Position numbers and translations under genes: made by a program
Origin: Marinitoga piezophila KA3
GTDB taxonomy: Bacteria; Thermotogota; Thermotogae; Petrotogales; Petrotogaceae
NCBI RefSeq assembly: GCF_000255135.1
Contig: NC_016751.1
Location: forward strand, 1,240,001-1,304,000
Length of the DNA stretch: 64,000 nucleotides
Direction: 5' to 3'
Notes under the pieces: generated by a model
Told to the model about the DNA's origin: nothing
Database searches by the model: none
Seen by the model: the letters and a program-made list of their open reading frames with translations, nothing else
Part shown: piece after piece, positions 35,244 to 43,242 of the stretch
Numbering within the stretch: position 1 is the first letter of the stretch
Layout of the letters: every line of letters begins with the position of its first letter

Positions 35244-36686
35244 ATGGGAAAGTCTATTAAAAAAAATTATTTTTATAATTTATCATATCAAATTTTTTCT
35301 ATAATAGCTCCTTTAATTACGGCACCTTATATTGCAAGAATATTTGGACCAGAAAAAGTAGGAATATATGCTTTTATAAATACGGTTGTTAATTATTTTA
35401 TATTATTTGGAAGTTTTAGTATAAATCTTTTTGCCTCTAGAGAATTAGCTTATTATAAAAATGATATCAAAAAACGAAGTCAAATTTTTTGGAATCTTGT
35501 ATTACTAAATTTTATAAATATTTCTGCTTCATTATCTTTATTTTATTTATATTTATTTATAAAAAAACCTGAATATATAAGTTATTATTTCATACAATCT
35601 TTATTGTTTTTTTCATATATGTTTGATATAACATGGTTGTTTTCTTCTCAAGAAGAATTTGGAAAGATTGCTTTGAGAAATTTTGTTGTCAGAATTATAT
35701 CCATAATTTTACTTTTTACTTTGATAAAGGAGCAAAGTGATTTATGGAAGTATTTTTTGATAAATTCTTTGACGCCTGTGATTGCTAATATTTCTTTATG
35801 GGGATTTATAAAAAAATATATTATTTTTGTAAAACCACATATTAAAAAAGCTTATAGTTATTTTCCACGAGTGATAAAAGTATTTCTTCCAACAATTGCA
35901 ATATCTATTTATTCTATGCTTGATAAATTGATGTTAGGTATTTTTAGTACTAAAACACAAGTTGGATATTATGATTATTCACAAAAATTAGTGAGAATTC
36001 CATTAGCTATTATTACAAGTATTACACCTATAATAATGGTGAGAATGGCTGCAGAATTTAAAAATAATGATATTAATTCTGTTAAAATATATTTTTACAA
36101 ATCTTTTAAATTTGCTACTTTTCTTTCTTTTTATCTTTTCTCTATGATGTATTCAGTTGTTCCAGAATTTATACCTTGGTTTTTTGGAAATAATTTTTTT
36201 GCAACTATAAAATTAATTCAAATTATATCTCCTATTATAATAGCAATTGCGCTTGGAACAACTGCAGGACATCAATTTTTGTTATCAATAGGAGAAGAAA
36301 ACAAATTAACTTTAGCCTTATTTATAGGGGCAGGAATTAATTTTACTCTAAATTTATTTTTGATTCCAAAATATCAAGCAATTGGTGTTTCCTTAGCTTC
36401 AGTAATAGCAGAATGTTCTATAACCATAATTTTATATTTATTTGTTTCTAAATACTTAAACGTCTTGAATTTAATAAAAAATAACTGGTATTATTTAGTA
36501 TTTTCTATTTTCACAATAATAGTTGTAAGATTTATAGGAAACAAAATGGGAGTTTCTATAATCACTAATATAATTCAAGTTTTTGTGGGAAGTTTAATAT
36601 ACATAGTTTTTGTTATTTTAGTTGATAAAGAAATTAGGAATTATTTTATTCAATTTTATAATACTAGGTTTAAAAATAAGTTATGA
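35244..36686 (+). CDS. Wzx-type oligosaccharide flippase (locus A)
   Basis: Moves the undecaprenyl-linked repeat unit across the inner membrane. The 480-residue protein has about 12-14 hydrophobic segments, with the MOP/Wzx N-terminus YNLSYQIFSIIAPLITAPYIARIFGPEKVGIYAF and YSMLDKLMLGIFSTKTQVGYYDYSQKL in the middle. It is the last gene of locus A and is followed by a terminator-like hairpin about 230 bases downstream. Confidence 0.92.
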   Translation: MGKSIKKNYFYNLSYQIFSIIAPLITAPYIARIFGPEKVGIYAFINTVVNYFILFGSFSINLFASRELAYYKNDIKKRSQIFWNLVLLNFINISASLSLFYLYLFIKKPEYISYYFIQSLLFFSYMFDITWLFSSQEEFGKIALRNFVVRIISIILLFTLIKEQSDLWKYFLINSLTPVIANISLWGFIKKYIIFVKPHIKKAYSYFPRVIKVFLPTIAISIYSMLDKLMLGIFSTKTQVGYYDYSQKLVRIPLAIITSITPIIMVRMAAEFKNNDINSVKIYFYKSFKFATFLSFYLFSMMYSVVPEFIPWFFGNNFFATIKLIQIISPIIIAIALGTTAGHQFLLSIGEENKLTLALFIGAGINFTLNLFLIPKYQAIGVSLASVIAECSITIILYLFVSKYLNVLNLIKNNWYYLVFSIFTIIVVRFIGNKMGVSIITNIIQVFVGSLIYIVFVILVDKEIRNYFIQFYNTRFKNKL

Positions 36687-36989
36687 ATTTGCCCAACAAA
36701 AATAAATACAGAAAAGTTTCAATAACTTATTATAATACAAATTATAATACAAAAATAAAATTACACACAATATTTCATCGCCAAAAAATTTAGAATGTTT
36801 TCAGTGGTTGAAAGAACTTCTAGAATTGTAATTTTTGGTTCTTCAAGAATCATCGTCTCAATTAATCTGTACAAAAACCTCAAACATCAATTGTAAAAGT
36901 AGAAACTATATAAAAATCACCGTGGATTGTTCTAATAAGAATTAGAAACTAATCCACGGTTTTTTAATCCCCATCCTGTATTTGTTTGA
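36687..36989. other. 303-base gap between locus A and the small minus-strand genes
   Basis: AT-rich, with no supportable gene. It has a terminator hairpin at its right end (36919-36965). A weak open stretch at about 36780-36880 could be the decayed edge of some older gene, but I recognise no family. Confidence 0.5.
36919..36965 (+). terminator. Intrinsic terminator at the end of locus A
   Basis: ACCGTGGATT (36919-36928) pairs with AATCCACGGT (36951-36960) around a 22-base partly paired loop, followed by TTTTT. The reverse strand also has some T after the stem, so it may act on the converging gene at 36990 as well. Confidence 0.75.
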
Positions 36990-37184
36990 TTATTGTTGTA
37001 AGTTTTTGGGGAATGTGTTTATAAATGTGTTGTAAATATGGAATAGGTCTTTTTCATTGTAAAAGCGCATGCCGCGCGTTTGAAGGTCTCCTGTTATAGG
37101 TTGAACATTAAGGTATTTTACAAGCTTTCTAAGTAGATCAGGATCAAAATTATATTTTTGACAAAAATAGGGTATGGTTATCAC
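36990..37184 (-). CDS. Small protein with a possible DNA-binding helix-turn-helix, 64 residues
   Basis: I do not recognise the family for certain. The sequence IPYFCQKYNFDPDLLRKLVKYLNVQPITGD..RGMRFYNEKDLFHIYNTF looks like a short winged-helix of the MerR/excisionase type (helices, then a beta wing with RFYNEKDL). The AAGGAGG site abuts the ATG at 37193 with no spacing but is well placed for GTG at 37184, which I prefer. It is in the minus-strand island with three other small genes and may be a regulator. Confidence 0.55.
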   Translation of the reverse strand: MITIPYFCQKYNFDPDLLRKLVKYLNVQPITGDLQTRGMRFYNEKDLFHIYNTFINTFPKNLQQ

Positions 37185-37317
37185 TATCCCCATCCTCCTT
37201 TTTCTACTTTTTTGTTTTTTTACAGATATATTTTACTACAAAATAGAGCTGATGTAAAGAGGTGTTTTTTAATTTTTTGAGTCAATTTTTTGAATGTTAT
37301 TTTTAATTTTTATGATT

Positions 37318-37539
37318 TTAATTTTCAATTTCTTCTATTTCATCTTTTATTTCTTCTAATTTTTCGTCAAGTTCTGCAGATAGTAATTTTAGCTGTTTAT
37401 CGAGCTCTTTGTTGAAATTTTTCTGTAATTCTTTTAATTCCTGAATTTTTTCTTTATCCTTTTCTTTTGATATTTCTGTTAGCATTTTAAAAAATTGATC
37501 CATTATGTTCAGGAGTAATATTTTTAAAAAATCCCACAT
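37318..37539 (-). CDS. Small coiled-coil protein with a hydrophobic N-terminus, 73 residues
   Basis: Begins MWDFLKILLLNIMDQFFKML, an amphipathic or membrane-binding helix, followed by about 50 residues of heptad-like coiled coil rich in Glu and Lys (KIQELKELQKNFNKELDKQLKLL). Family unknown. A ribosome-site-like AAAGGGG lies before the ATG. It is downstream of the DUF2922 gene, after a terminator-like hairpin. In Firmicutes, DUF1659/DUF2922 pairs are often accompanied by a small membrane protein (YvrJ), but this sequence does not resemble it. Confidence 0.6.
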   Translation of the reverse strand: MWDFLKILLLNIMDQFFKMLTEISKEKDKEKIQELKELQKNFNKELDKQLKLLSAELDEKLEEIKDEIEEIEN

Positions 37540-37569
37540 AACATATCCCCTTTCATGGTATTTTTTAAA

Positions 37570-37596
37570 ACAACCGGGCTTTTAATGCCCGGTTGT
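37570..37596 (-). terminator. GC-rich hairpin after the DUF2922 gene
   Basis: ACAACCGGGC and GCCCGGTTGT form a perfect 10-base stem with a 7-base loop, directly after the DUF2922 stop on the minus strand and followed by only three to four T. It may be a partial terminator giving reduced expression of the coiled-coil gene. Confidence 0.65.
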
Positions 37597-37599
37597 ATG

Positions 37600-37812
37600 T
37601 TATTGAATTAAATCAAAGAGTTCATTGGTTGTTGTATCAACTATTGTTGCGCTGTCTTTTTCGTATCCTGAAGGAATAAATACTCCAACAAATGAGTCCA
37701 TTGCATTTTGTACTTCTGTATCTGTTAAGTCTGCTTTTGGATCATTGAGATAAATTGTTTTTCTTTTTCCGTCTGTACTATTTACAAATGACATTCTTAA
37801 TTTTTTTGCCAT
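37600..37812 (-). CDS. DUF2922 family protein
   Basis: 70 residues: KKLRMSFVNSTDGKRKTIYLNDPKADLTDTEVQNAMDSFVGVFIP, matching the DUF2922 pattern of a small beta-rich protein in which LxFxxxxGKxxxxxxxxPKxDLT is followed by a helix. Function unknown. A GGAGGTG site precedes the ATG. It is immediately downstream of a DUF1659 gene, the usual pairing in Firmicutes, where the two are almost always adjacent. Confidence 0.85.
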   Translation of the reverse strand: MAKKLRMSFVNSTDGKRKTIYLNDPKADLTDTEVQNAMDSFVGVFIPSGYEKDSATIVDTTTNELFDLIQ

Positions 37813-37827
37813 GCCACATCACCTCCA

Positions 37828-38043
37828 TTAAGCCTGTAATTCGTAATTTTCTATTTTTTCAATTTTAAGTAATGGTTTTTCACATAATGATGCAAAGTTG
37901 TTTGATGCTGTGTAAACCTGATCATCTGTTGCTCCTGGCATTATGGTAAATGATTTTCTTTTAATAATCTTTTTTCCGTTTGCGTCTAATCCATAGTCAA
38001 ACCCTATTCTAACTTTTTCCCCTGCACTTAATTTTGTTGCCAT
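37828..38043 (-). CDS. DUF1659 family protein
   Basis: 71 residues, starting MATKLSAGEKVRIGFDYGLDANGKKIIKRKSFTIMPGATDDQVYTASNNFASL, in line with DUF1659 (small, beta-hairpin-rich, unknown function). The ATG at 38043 has AAAGGAG at the right distance, so I do not use the in-frame ATG at 38061, which overlaps that site. It pairs with the DUF2922 gene 15 bases downstream, and is first in the minus-strand island. Confidence 0.85.
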   Translation of the reverse strand: MATKLSAGEKVRIGFDYGLDANGKKIIKRKSFTIMPGATDDQVYTASNNFASLCEKPLLKIEKIENYELQA

Positions 38044-38084
38044 ACTTTCATCTCCTTTCATTTTTTTGTTTTTATTTTTTCTCT

Positions 38085-38096
38085 GTCAGCGCTGAC
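38085..38096. promoter_or_regulatory. 12-base GC-rich palindrome upstream of the DUF1659 gene
   Basis: GTCAGCGCTGAC is a perfect palindrome, rare in such AT-rich DNA. It lies between the divergent DUF1659 gene and locus B and could be an operator. No regulator is known for it. Confidence 0.4.
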
Positions 38097-38253
38097 GATT
38101 GTAGTATATCCCATTGTTTTTGCAGGGGAATATTCAGCAATTTATTGGCAAATTTCGTTACTAACGCGTAACATTATCCGGCGTAAAAAAAGAAATTTTT
38201 CATTTAATTTCAAAATATTGATTGCTAATTTTAATTTTGGGAGAATGGTTTTA

Positions 38254-38262
38254 TGCTATAAT
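38254..38262 (+). promoter_or_regulatory. Extended -10 promoter of polysaccharide locus B
   Basis: TGcTATAAT, about 63 bases before the first gene, without a convincing -35. A leader follows, ending with AAAGGAGG before ATG 38325. Confidence 0.55.
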
Positions 38263-38324
38263 TATAATGCAATGTTTATACTTGATAATAATTGGTTAAT
38301 AGCGCTTAATATAAAGGAGGCTTT

Positions 38325-39746
38325 ATGGATAATATAAATATAATTCAAAAAAGAACTGTAAGAAGAGGCTTCAAAAAATCAATATATGGTTTAATATTGA
38401 TGGTTATTGATTTTTTAATCCTAACTTCTTTACATTTTATTCCTAAAATTTCAATATTTGACAGAACAGATCCTTATCTTATTTTTATTTCTTCAGGAAT
38501 ATTGATTGTAATATATATATTTAAAAAGATGTATTATTTTGAGAGTTATTTATTCTGGGATGAACTTGTTAATATTATCCATTCTGTAACTATATATTTT
38601 TTTATTATGTTGCTATTAGCAATAGCAAAAAATAGTTATATGGACTTGTTTAGTTTATTTACTATTTCAATATTTTTTGTACTTGTAGATTCAGTTATTA
38701 GATATATATATAGAAAAATTCTCAAAAAATTTAATCTTTTAAAAACTAATGTGATTATTTTAGGTACTGGAGAATTAGCTCAAATTGTATACGACAAAAT
38801 AAAAGAACATCCTTTTACCATGTATAATTTTTTAGGATTCTTAAAAACAGATTTTGATAAAAATAACATTGTAAATGAAAATAAAGTTTTAGGTTATATC
38901 GATGAAATAAATACTTTAATTTTTAATAATGAAGTTGAAGAAATACTTATAGCTATTCCAAATTTATCAAAGAAAGAACTTTCTAATATTGTTGCCAAAT
39001 TAGAGAGAAATGTTAGAAAAATAAAATATATTCCTGACTTATATGGTTTAATGAGTTTTTCAACACATATTCAAGATTTGGATGGAATTCTTGCAATTAC
39101 TGCAGTTCAGGAATTATTAAATCCTTTAAATTTAATGATTAAAAGAATTTTTGATATTGTTTTATCAATAATTGGCATTATATTAACTTCTCCGATTTTT
39201 TTAATTATCGCTTTTTTGATTAAAAAAGAAGATGGTGGGCCAATATTTTTTAAACATAAAAGAATTGGTAAGGATTTAAAGGAATTTGAAATGTATAAAT
39301 TCCGTTCTATGTATCCTGATGCTGAAAAAAGACTTCAAGAATTATTAGCCAGTGATGAAAAAATTAGAGAAGAATGGTTTAAACATTTTAAATTAAAGAA
39401 TGATCCAAGAATTACAAAAATAGGAAAATTTTTAAGAAAAACTTCTCTTGATGAGTTACCTCAATTGTTTAATGTTTTGAAAGGTGATATGAGTTTAGTT
39501 GGACCAAGACCTGTAGTAAGAAAAGAAGTTGAACTGTATTATGGAGAAGAGGTTGCCAAAGAAGTTTTTTCTATAAAACCTGGAATTACTGGAATGTGGC
39601 AGGCAAACGGAAGAAGTGATGTCGAAGATTACAGTGAAAGAATTGCTCTTGATTTATATTATTTAAGAAATTGGTCTCTGGAATTAGATTTTATAATTCT
39701 CTTGAAGACTATAAAAATAGTGATTGATAAGAAAGGAGCATATTAA
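38325..39746 (+). CDS. Undecaprenyl-phosphate sugar phosphotransferase (WbaP-like initiating enzyme, locus B)
   Basis: Transfers sugar-1-phosphate to the lipid carrier, beginning a second polysaccharide. The 473 residues have four N-terminal membrane helices (about 15-135), a CoA-binding-like domain (TNVIILGTGELAQIVYDKI), a hydrophobic hinge and the catalytic domain: KRIFDIVLSIIGIIL, EDGGPIFFKHKRIG, YKFRSMYPDAE, MSLVGPRPV and KPGITGMWQANGRS. It is longer and differs from the enzyme at 20090, so the two loci have independent start enzymes. The next gene starts right after the stop. Confidence 0.94.
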   Translation: MDNINIIQKRTVRRGFKKSIYGLILMVIDFLILTSLHFIPKISIFDRTDPYLIFISSGILIVIYIFKKMYYFESYLFWDELVNIIHSVTIYFFIMLLLAIAKNSYMDLFSLFTISIFFVLVDSVIRYIYRKILKKFNLLKTNVIILGTGELAQIVYDKIKEHPFTMYNFLGFLKTDFDKNNIVNENKVLGYIDEINTLIFNNEVEEILIAIPNLSKKELSNIVAKLERNVRKIKYIPDLYGLMSFSTHIQDLDGILAITAVQELLNPLNLMIKRIFDIVLSIIGIILTSPIFLIIAFLIKKEDGGPIFFKHKRIGKDLKEFEMYKFRSMYPDAEKRLQELLASDEKIREEWFKHFKLKNDPRITKIGKFLRKTSLDELPQLFNVLKGDMSLVGPRPVVRKEVELYYGEEVAKEVFSIKPGITGMWQANGRSDVEDYSERIALDLYYLRNWSLELDFIILLKTIKIVIDKKGAY

Positions 39747-40844
39747 TTGAAATTATTATCTATATCCAGAAATTATTTTCCAGAAATTGGCGGAATTCAA
39801 ATTGTCGCAAAAGAAATAAACAAATGTTTTGATTCTATCGCTTTAACATATAACTATACTAATGAAAAAATATATAAAGTAGACAACATTGAGGGAACGA
39901 TCGTGCATAGAGTTCCCATTTTTTTTGAGAAAGGTTCTGTAAGAATTTCTCTAAATTATAGAAAGGCTCTTGATAAATTATCAAAAGATGTTGATATGAT
40001 TCTATATCATTTTGCCTCAGGACAGCCTGAATTAGATATTTTTATAAATGGTAAAATCCAAAATAAACCAAATATATGTTTTTATCATATGGATATTGCA
40101 GGAAGAGGAACTTTTGGAAATCTATATAATCATATAATAGTCAAAACTTTTCTTAAAAATATGGATAAAATAATAGTAACTTCTCCAAATATAATTAAGA
40201 CTTCTCCAGTTTTAAGGGATTTTAAAGACAAGATAGAAGTTGTTCCTTTATTTGTTGATACAAATCATTTTTATCCTAGAAAAGATAATGTTAGAAATAA
40301 ATTTATTAATAATGATGAAAAATTGATTTTGTATGTTGGAAGGTTTGGTAGATATAAAGGGCTTGAATATTTAATTGAATCTTTAAGATTTTTACCTGAA
40401 AATTATAAATTACTTTTAGTTGGTAAAGGTAAGAAAGAAAAAGAATTAAAGGATTTAGTAAAAAAGTATAATTTTAATAATAGAGTTATTTTTCTAAATC
40501 ATGTTAAGTATCAGGATTTACCGTTTTATTATTCTGCGGCTGATGTTTTTGTTTTACCTTCTATTGATAGAGGTGAAGCTTTTGGATTAGTCGCACTTGA
40601 AGCAATGGCATGTGGAATACCTGTAATAACTACAGAATTAGGTACAGGAACTACATATCATAATATAAACGGAGAAACAGGTATTCATGTTCCTCCAAAA
40701 AACTCAAAAGAAATTGCAAACGCTGTAAATACAATTGTTTCACAGGACTGGAAAAATAAAAAAAATGATATAATAATTAATAGAGCTAAAGATTTTGATA
40801 TTAAAGTGTTTCAAAGAAAAATTAAAAAAATATTAGAGGTGTAA
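39747..40844 (+). CDS. Glycosyltransferase family 4
   Basis: A 365-residue GT-B transferase. Start TTG at 39747 with AAAGGAG upstream. KLLSISRNYFPEIGGIQIVAKEI, LILYVGRFGRYKGLEYLIESLRFLP, LLVGKGKKEKELKDL and PSIDRGEAFGLVALEAMACGIPVITTELGTGT (the EX7E catalytic region) make a confident GT4 call. It directly follows the initiating transferase, so it may add the second sugar (inference). Confidence 0.92.
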   Translation: MKLLSISRNYFPEIGGIQIVAKEINKCFDSIALTYNYTNEKIYKVDNIEGTIVHRVPIFFEKGSVRISLNYRKALDKLSKDVDMILYHFASGQPELDIFINGKIQNKPNICFYHMDIAGRGTFGNLYNHIIVKTFLKNMDKIIVTSPNIIKTSPVLRDFKDKIEVVPLFVDTNHFYPRKDNVRNKFINNDEKLILYVGRFGRYKGLEYLIESLRFLPENYKLLLVGKGKKEKELKDLVKKYNFNNRVIFLNHVKYQDLPFYYSAADVFVLPSIDRGEAFGLVALEAMACGIPVITTELGTGTTYHNINGETGIHVPPKNSKEIANAVNTIVSQDWKNKKNDIIINRAKDFDIKVFQRKIKKILEV

Positions 40845-40846
40845 TA

Positions 40847-41980
40847 ATGAAAAAAATTCTGATCTTAGATCATGCTTATTGGTATGGTGGAGCAGAAAAA
40901 GTTCTTGTTGAATTTCTAAAAGGATACAATAGAAATAAATATGATATAACTGTTGGTGTGACATGTGAAAGTGAATTTACAGAAAAATTAAACGAAACAA
41001 ACGTTAAATATGAAGTTTTTCCACTAAGTAGAGATGTACTTGAAATGAGCAGATCAAAATTATCTGCTAAATTACTTCCAAAATATATTGAATACAAAAA
41101 AATGATAAAATCTATAGAAAAATTCATAAAAAAAGAAAAAATAGATTTAATTTTTACGAATTCTATGAAAGCTCATATTTATGGAGGGCAACTTTCAAGA
41201 AAACTAGGTATTAAAGCTGTTGCAAGAGTACATGATCATATAAATGATGAGTTCATAAAACCTTTAAAACTACTTTTAAAAAATACTTTTAATAATGATT
41301 TTTATCATATTTCATGTGTTTCAAATGCTGTGAAAAATTCCCTTATTGAAATTGGAATAAATAAAAATAAATTATCTGTTTTATATAACGGAATTACACT
41401 TAATCCATCTCTTAAAAGCATGGATTTTTACAAAAATTTATATAAAATATCTGAAGATGATTTTATTATTGGAACTGTTGGATGGATCCATCCAAATAAG
41501 AATCAATTACTGATTTTACAAGGGTTACATGAAATTTTAAAAGATAATATAAAATTAATGATTGTAGGGGGATATACCCCACCAAATAAAAATTATTATA
41601 TGAGTATTAAAAATTATATTAATTCAAATAACCTGGAAAACAATGTTATTTTAACGGGACATACTAAAGATATTTCCGGTCATTATTCTATTATGGATAC
41701 TTTAATTCATTTTCCTGAAACCGATTCTCTTCCAACAGTATTAATTGAAGGTATTATATCCGGAAAAACTGTGGTTGCAAGAAACATTAGCGGAATTCCT
41801 GAAATTTTAAATAATAAAAATGGATATCTTGTTGATTCAATTGAAGAAGCAAAAGATATTATTTTTAATATATATAAATATCCTGAAAAATATAAATTAA
41901 ACGTAGATATGGAAGATTTTGAAAAAAAATTCTCTTATGATAATTATATAAAAGGAATAGAGGAGCTTTTGGAAAAATGA
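40847..41980 (+). CDS. Glycosyltransferase family 4
   Basis: A 377-residue GT-B transferase. ILDHAYWYGGAEKVLVEFLKGY is the N-terminal loop; SVLYNGITLN, GTVGWIHPNKNQLLILQGLHEIL, LMIVGGYTPPNKN and PTVLIEGIISGKTVVARNISGIPEIL mark the donor domain. It overlaps the polymerase/ligase gene by 4 bases. Specificity is unknown. Confidence 0.91.
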   Translation: MKKILILDHAYWYGGAEKVLVEFLKGYNRNKYDITVGVTCESEFTEKLNETNVKYEVFPLSRDVLEMSRSKLSAKLLPKYIEYKKMIKSIEKFIKKEKIDLIFTNSMKAHIYGGQLSRKLGIKAVARVHDHINDEFIKPLKLLLKNTFNNDFYHISCVSNAVKNSLIEIGINKNKLSVLYNGITLNPSLKSMDFYKNLYKISEDDFIIGTVGWIHPNKNQLLILQGLHEILKDNIKLMIVGGYTPPNKNYYMSIKNYINSNNLENNVILTGHTKDISGHYSIMDTLIHFPETDSLPTVLIEGIISGKTVVARNISGIPEILNNKNGYLVDSIEEAKDIIFNIYKYPEKYKLNVDMEDFEKKFSYDNYIKGIEELLEK

Positions 41981-43242
41981 TATTTAATCTAAAAGATATT
42001 GTACTTTTAAGTTTTCATTTTGGATTTCTTTTTTCATTTTTTAATATTGTTCCTGCATATCCTATTTTTATTGTACTAGGAATAGTTTTTTTAATATTAT
42101 ATGTATACATCCCAGAAAAGTTAGTTTTTTCAAGAACAAATAAACTATTTTATATTATAGGATTTTTTTACTTTTCTAGCGCTTTGATTTCAGGTGTTAA
42201 ACTTTCAGAATTTTTTTCTTATAATAATTTTAGACATGATGGAAATTTTTATATTACTTATATGCCGCTTTTTTTACCTTTTTTACATGGTTATTTTAGA
42301 TCAAAAATAAATTATAAACAATTACTAATAAAAATATACGTTTTTATTAGTTTTATTACTTTATTATTGACTCTATCTTTTTTATTAAATCATCCTATAG
42401 GGATTTCCGCAGATGGAATATATCATTATCTATTTAAAGCACATAATGCAGCTGGTGGATATTATTTAATGATTTCTTTATTTGGTTTGTTTTTGTTTTT
42501 TGAAAAAAAATCGTTTTTTTATGGTTTTCTTTTTGTTTCTAATGCTGTAGCTTTATATTTTACCAAATCTCGTGGTTCATTATTGGCCTTTTTGTGGGTA
42601 ATGGGACTATTAATAATTGACTTTTTATTTAAAAATAAAAAGCTTAAAAAAGCTTATTATATTTTAACAATAATTGGTTCTATTTTGATTATAGGTGGAG
42701 CTTATTATTTGTCAAAAGAACATGGAGTTTATAATTTACAACCTACTAATGCTGAAGTTTTTGATTTAAATAATCCTAACCGAACTGCTAATATTTCAGA
42801 CAGACTTTTTGTACTCTGGCCAAGAGCTATAGATGATTTTTTAAGAAGTCCTTTATTTGGTATTGGATTTACACGTTATAATGATTTGCCTTATCGTTTT
42901 ATCGGTATTGAACATATTTTTATGATTAATACATCAAAAGTCTTTTTCTCTGATGCACATGCACATAATTCTTTTTTACATATACTAGCTGAAACAGGAA
43001 TAATAGGTTTTATTTTTTTAATCTTATTATTAAAAGAGCTGTTTTTTATTGCAAAAAAAATACCTGATAAATTCTTTTCTCAATATGTTTATTATTCAAT
43101 ATTTGCTATAATGATAGCCGGACTTACTGAACATAGAATATATACTCCTGCTCAGGTTATGCCTTTTACCATTATTTTAGAGATAATCATTTATATATAT
43201 TATAATCAAATTTATGCGGAGGATGAAATAGATGAGAACTGA
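41977..43242 (+). CDS. O-antigen ligase/polymerase-like membrane protein (Wzy_C type, locus B)
   Basis: 421 residues with about 11 hydrophobic segments. TKSRGSLLAFLWVMGLL is the Wzy/WaaL loop pattern; the large periplasmic loop holds ISDRLFVLWPRAIDDFLRSPLFGIGFTRYND and FSDAHAHNSFLHILAETGIIGFIF, with the His that marks the Wzy_C/WaaL superfamily. In this position, together with Wzx and Wzz, polymerase is the better choice than ligase. Confidence 0.86.
   Translation: MIFNLKDIVLLSFHFGFLFSFFNIVPAYPIFIVLGIVFLILYVYIPEKLVFSRTNKLFYIIGFFYFSSALISGVKLSEFFSYNNFRHDGNFYITYMPLFLPFLHGYFRSKINYKQLLIKIYVFISFITLLLTLSFLLNHPIGISADGIYHYLFKAHNAAGGYYLMISLFGLFLFFEKKSFFYGFLFVSNAVALYFTKSRGSLLAFLWVMGLLIIDFLFKNKKLKKAYYILTIIGSILIIGGAYYLSKEHGVYNLQPTNAEVFDLNNPNRTANISDRLFVLWPRAIDDFLRSPLFGIGFTRYNDLPYRFIGIEHIFMINTSKVFFSDAHAHNSFLHILAETGIIGFIFLILLLKELFFIAKKIPDKFFSQYVYYSIFAIMIAGLTEHRIYTPAQVMPFTIILEIIIYIYYNQIYAEDEIDEN

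Noticed and set aside
36780-36880. Possible transposase fragment after the locus A flippase
   Set aside because: Short readable stretches exist in more than one frame, but none carries a recognisable motif, so I do not call a mobile element.
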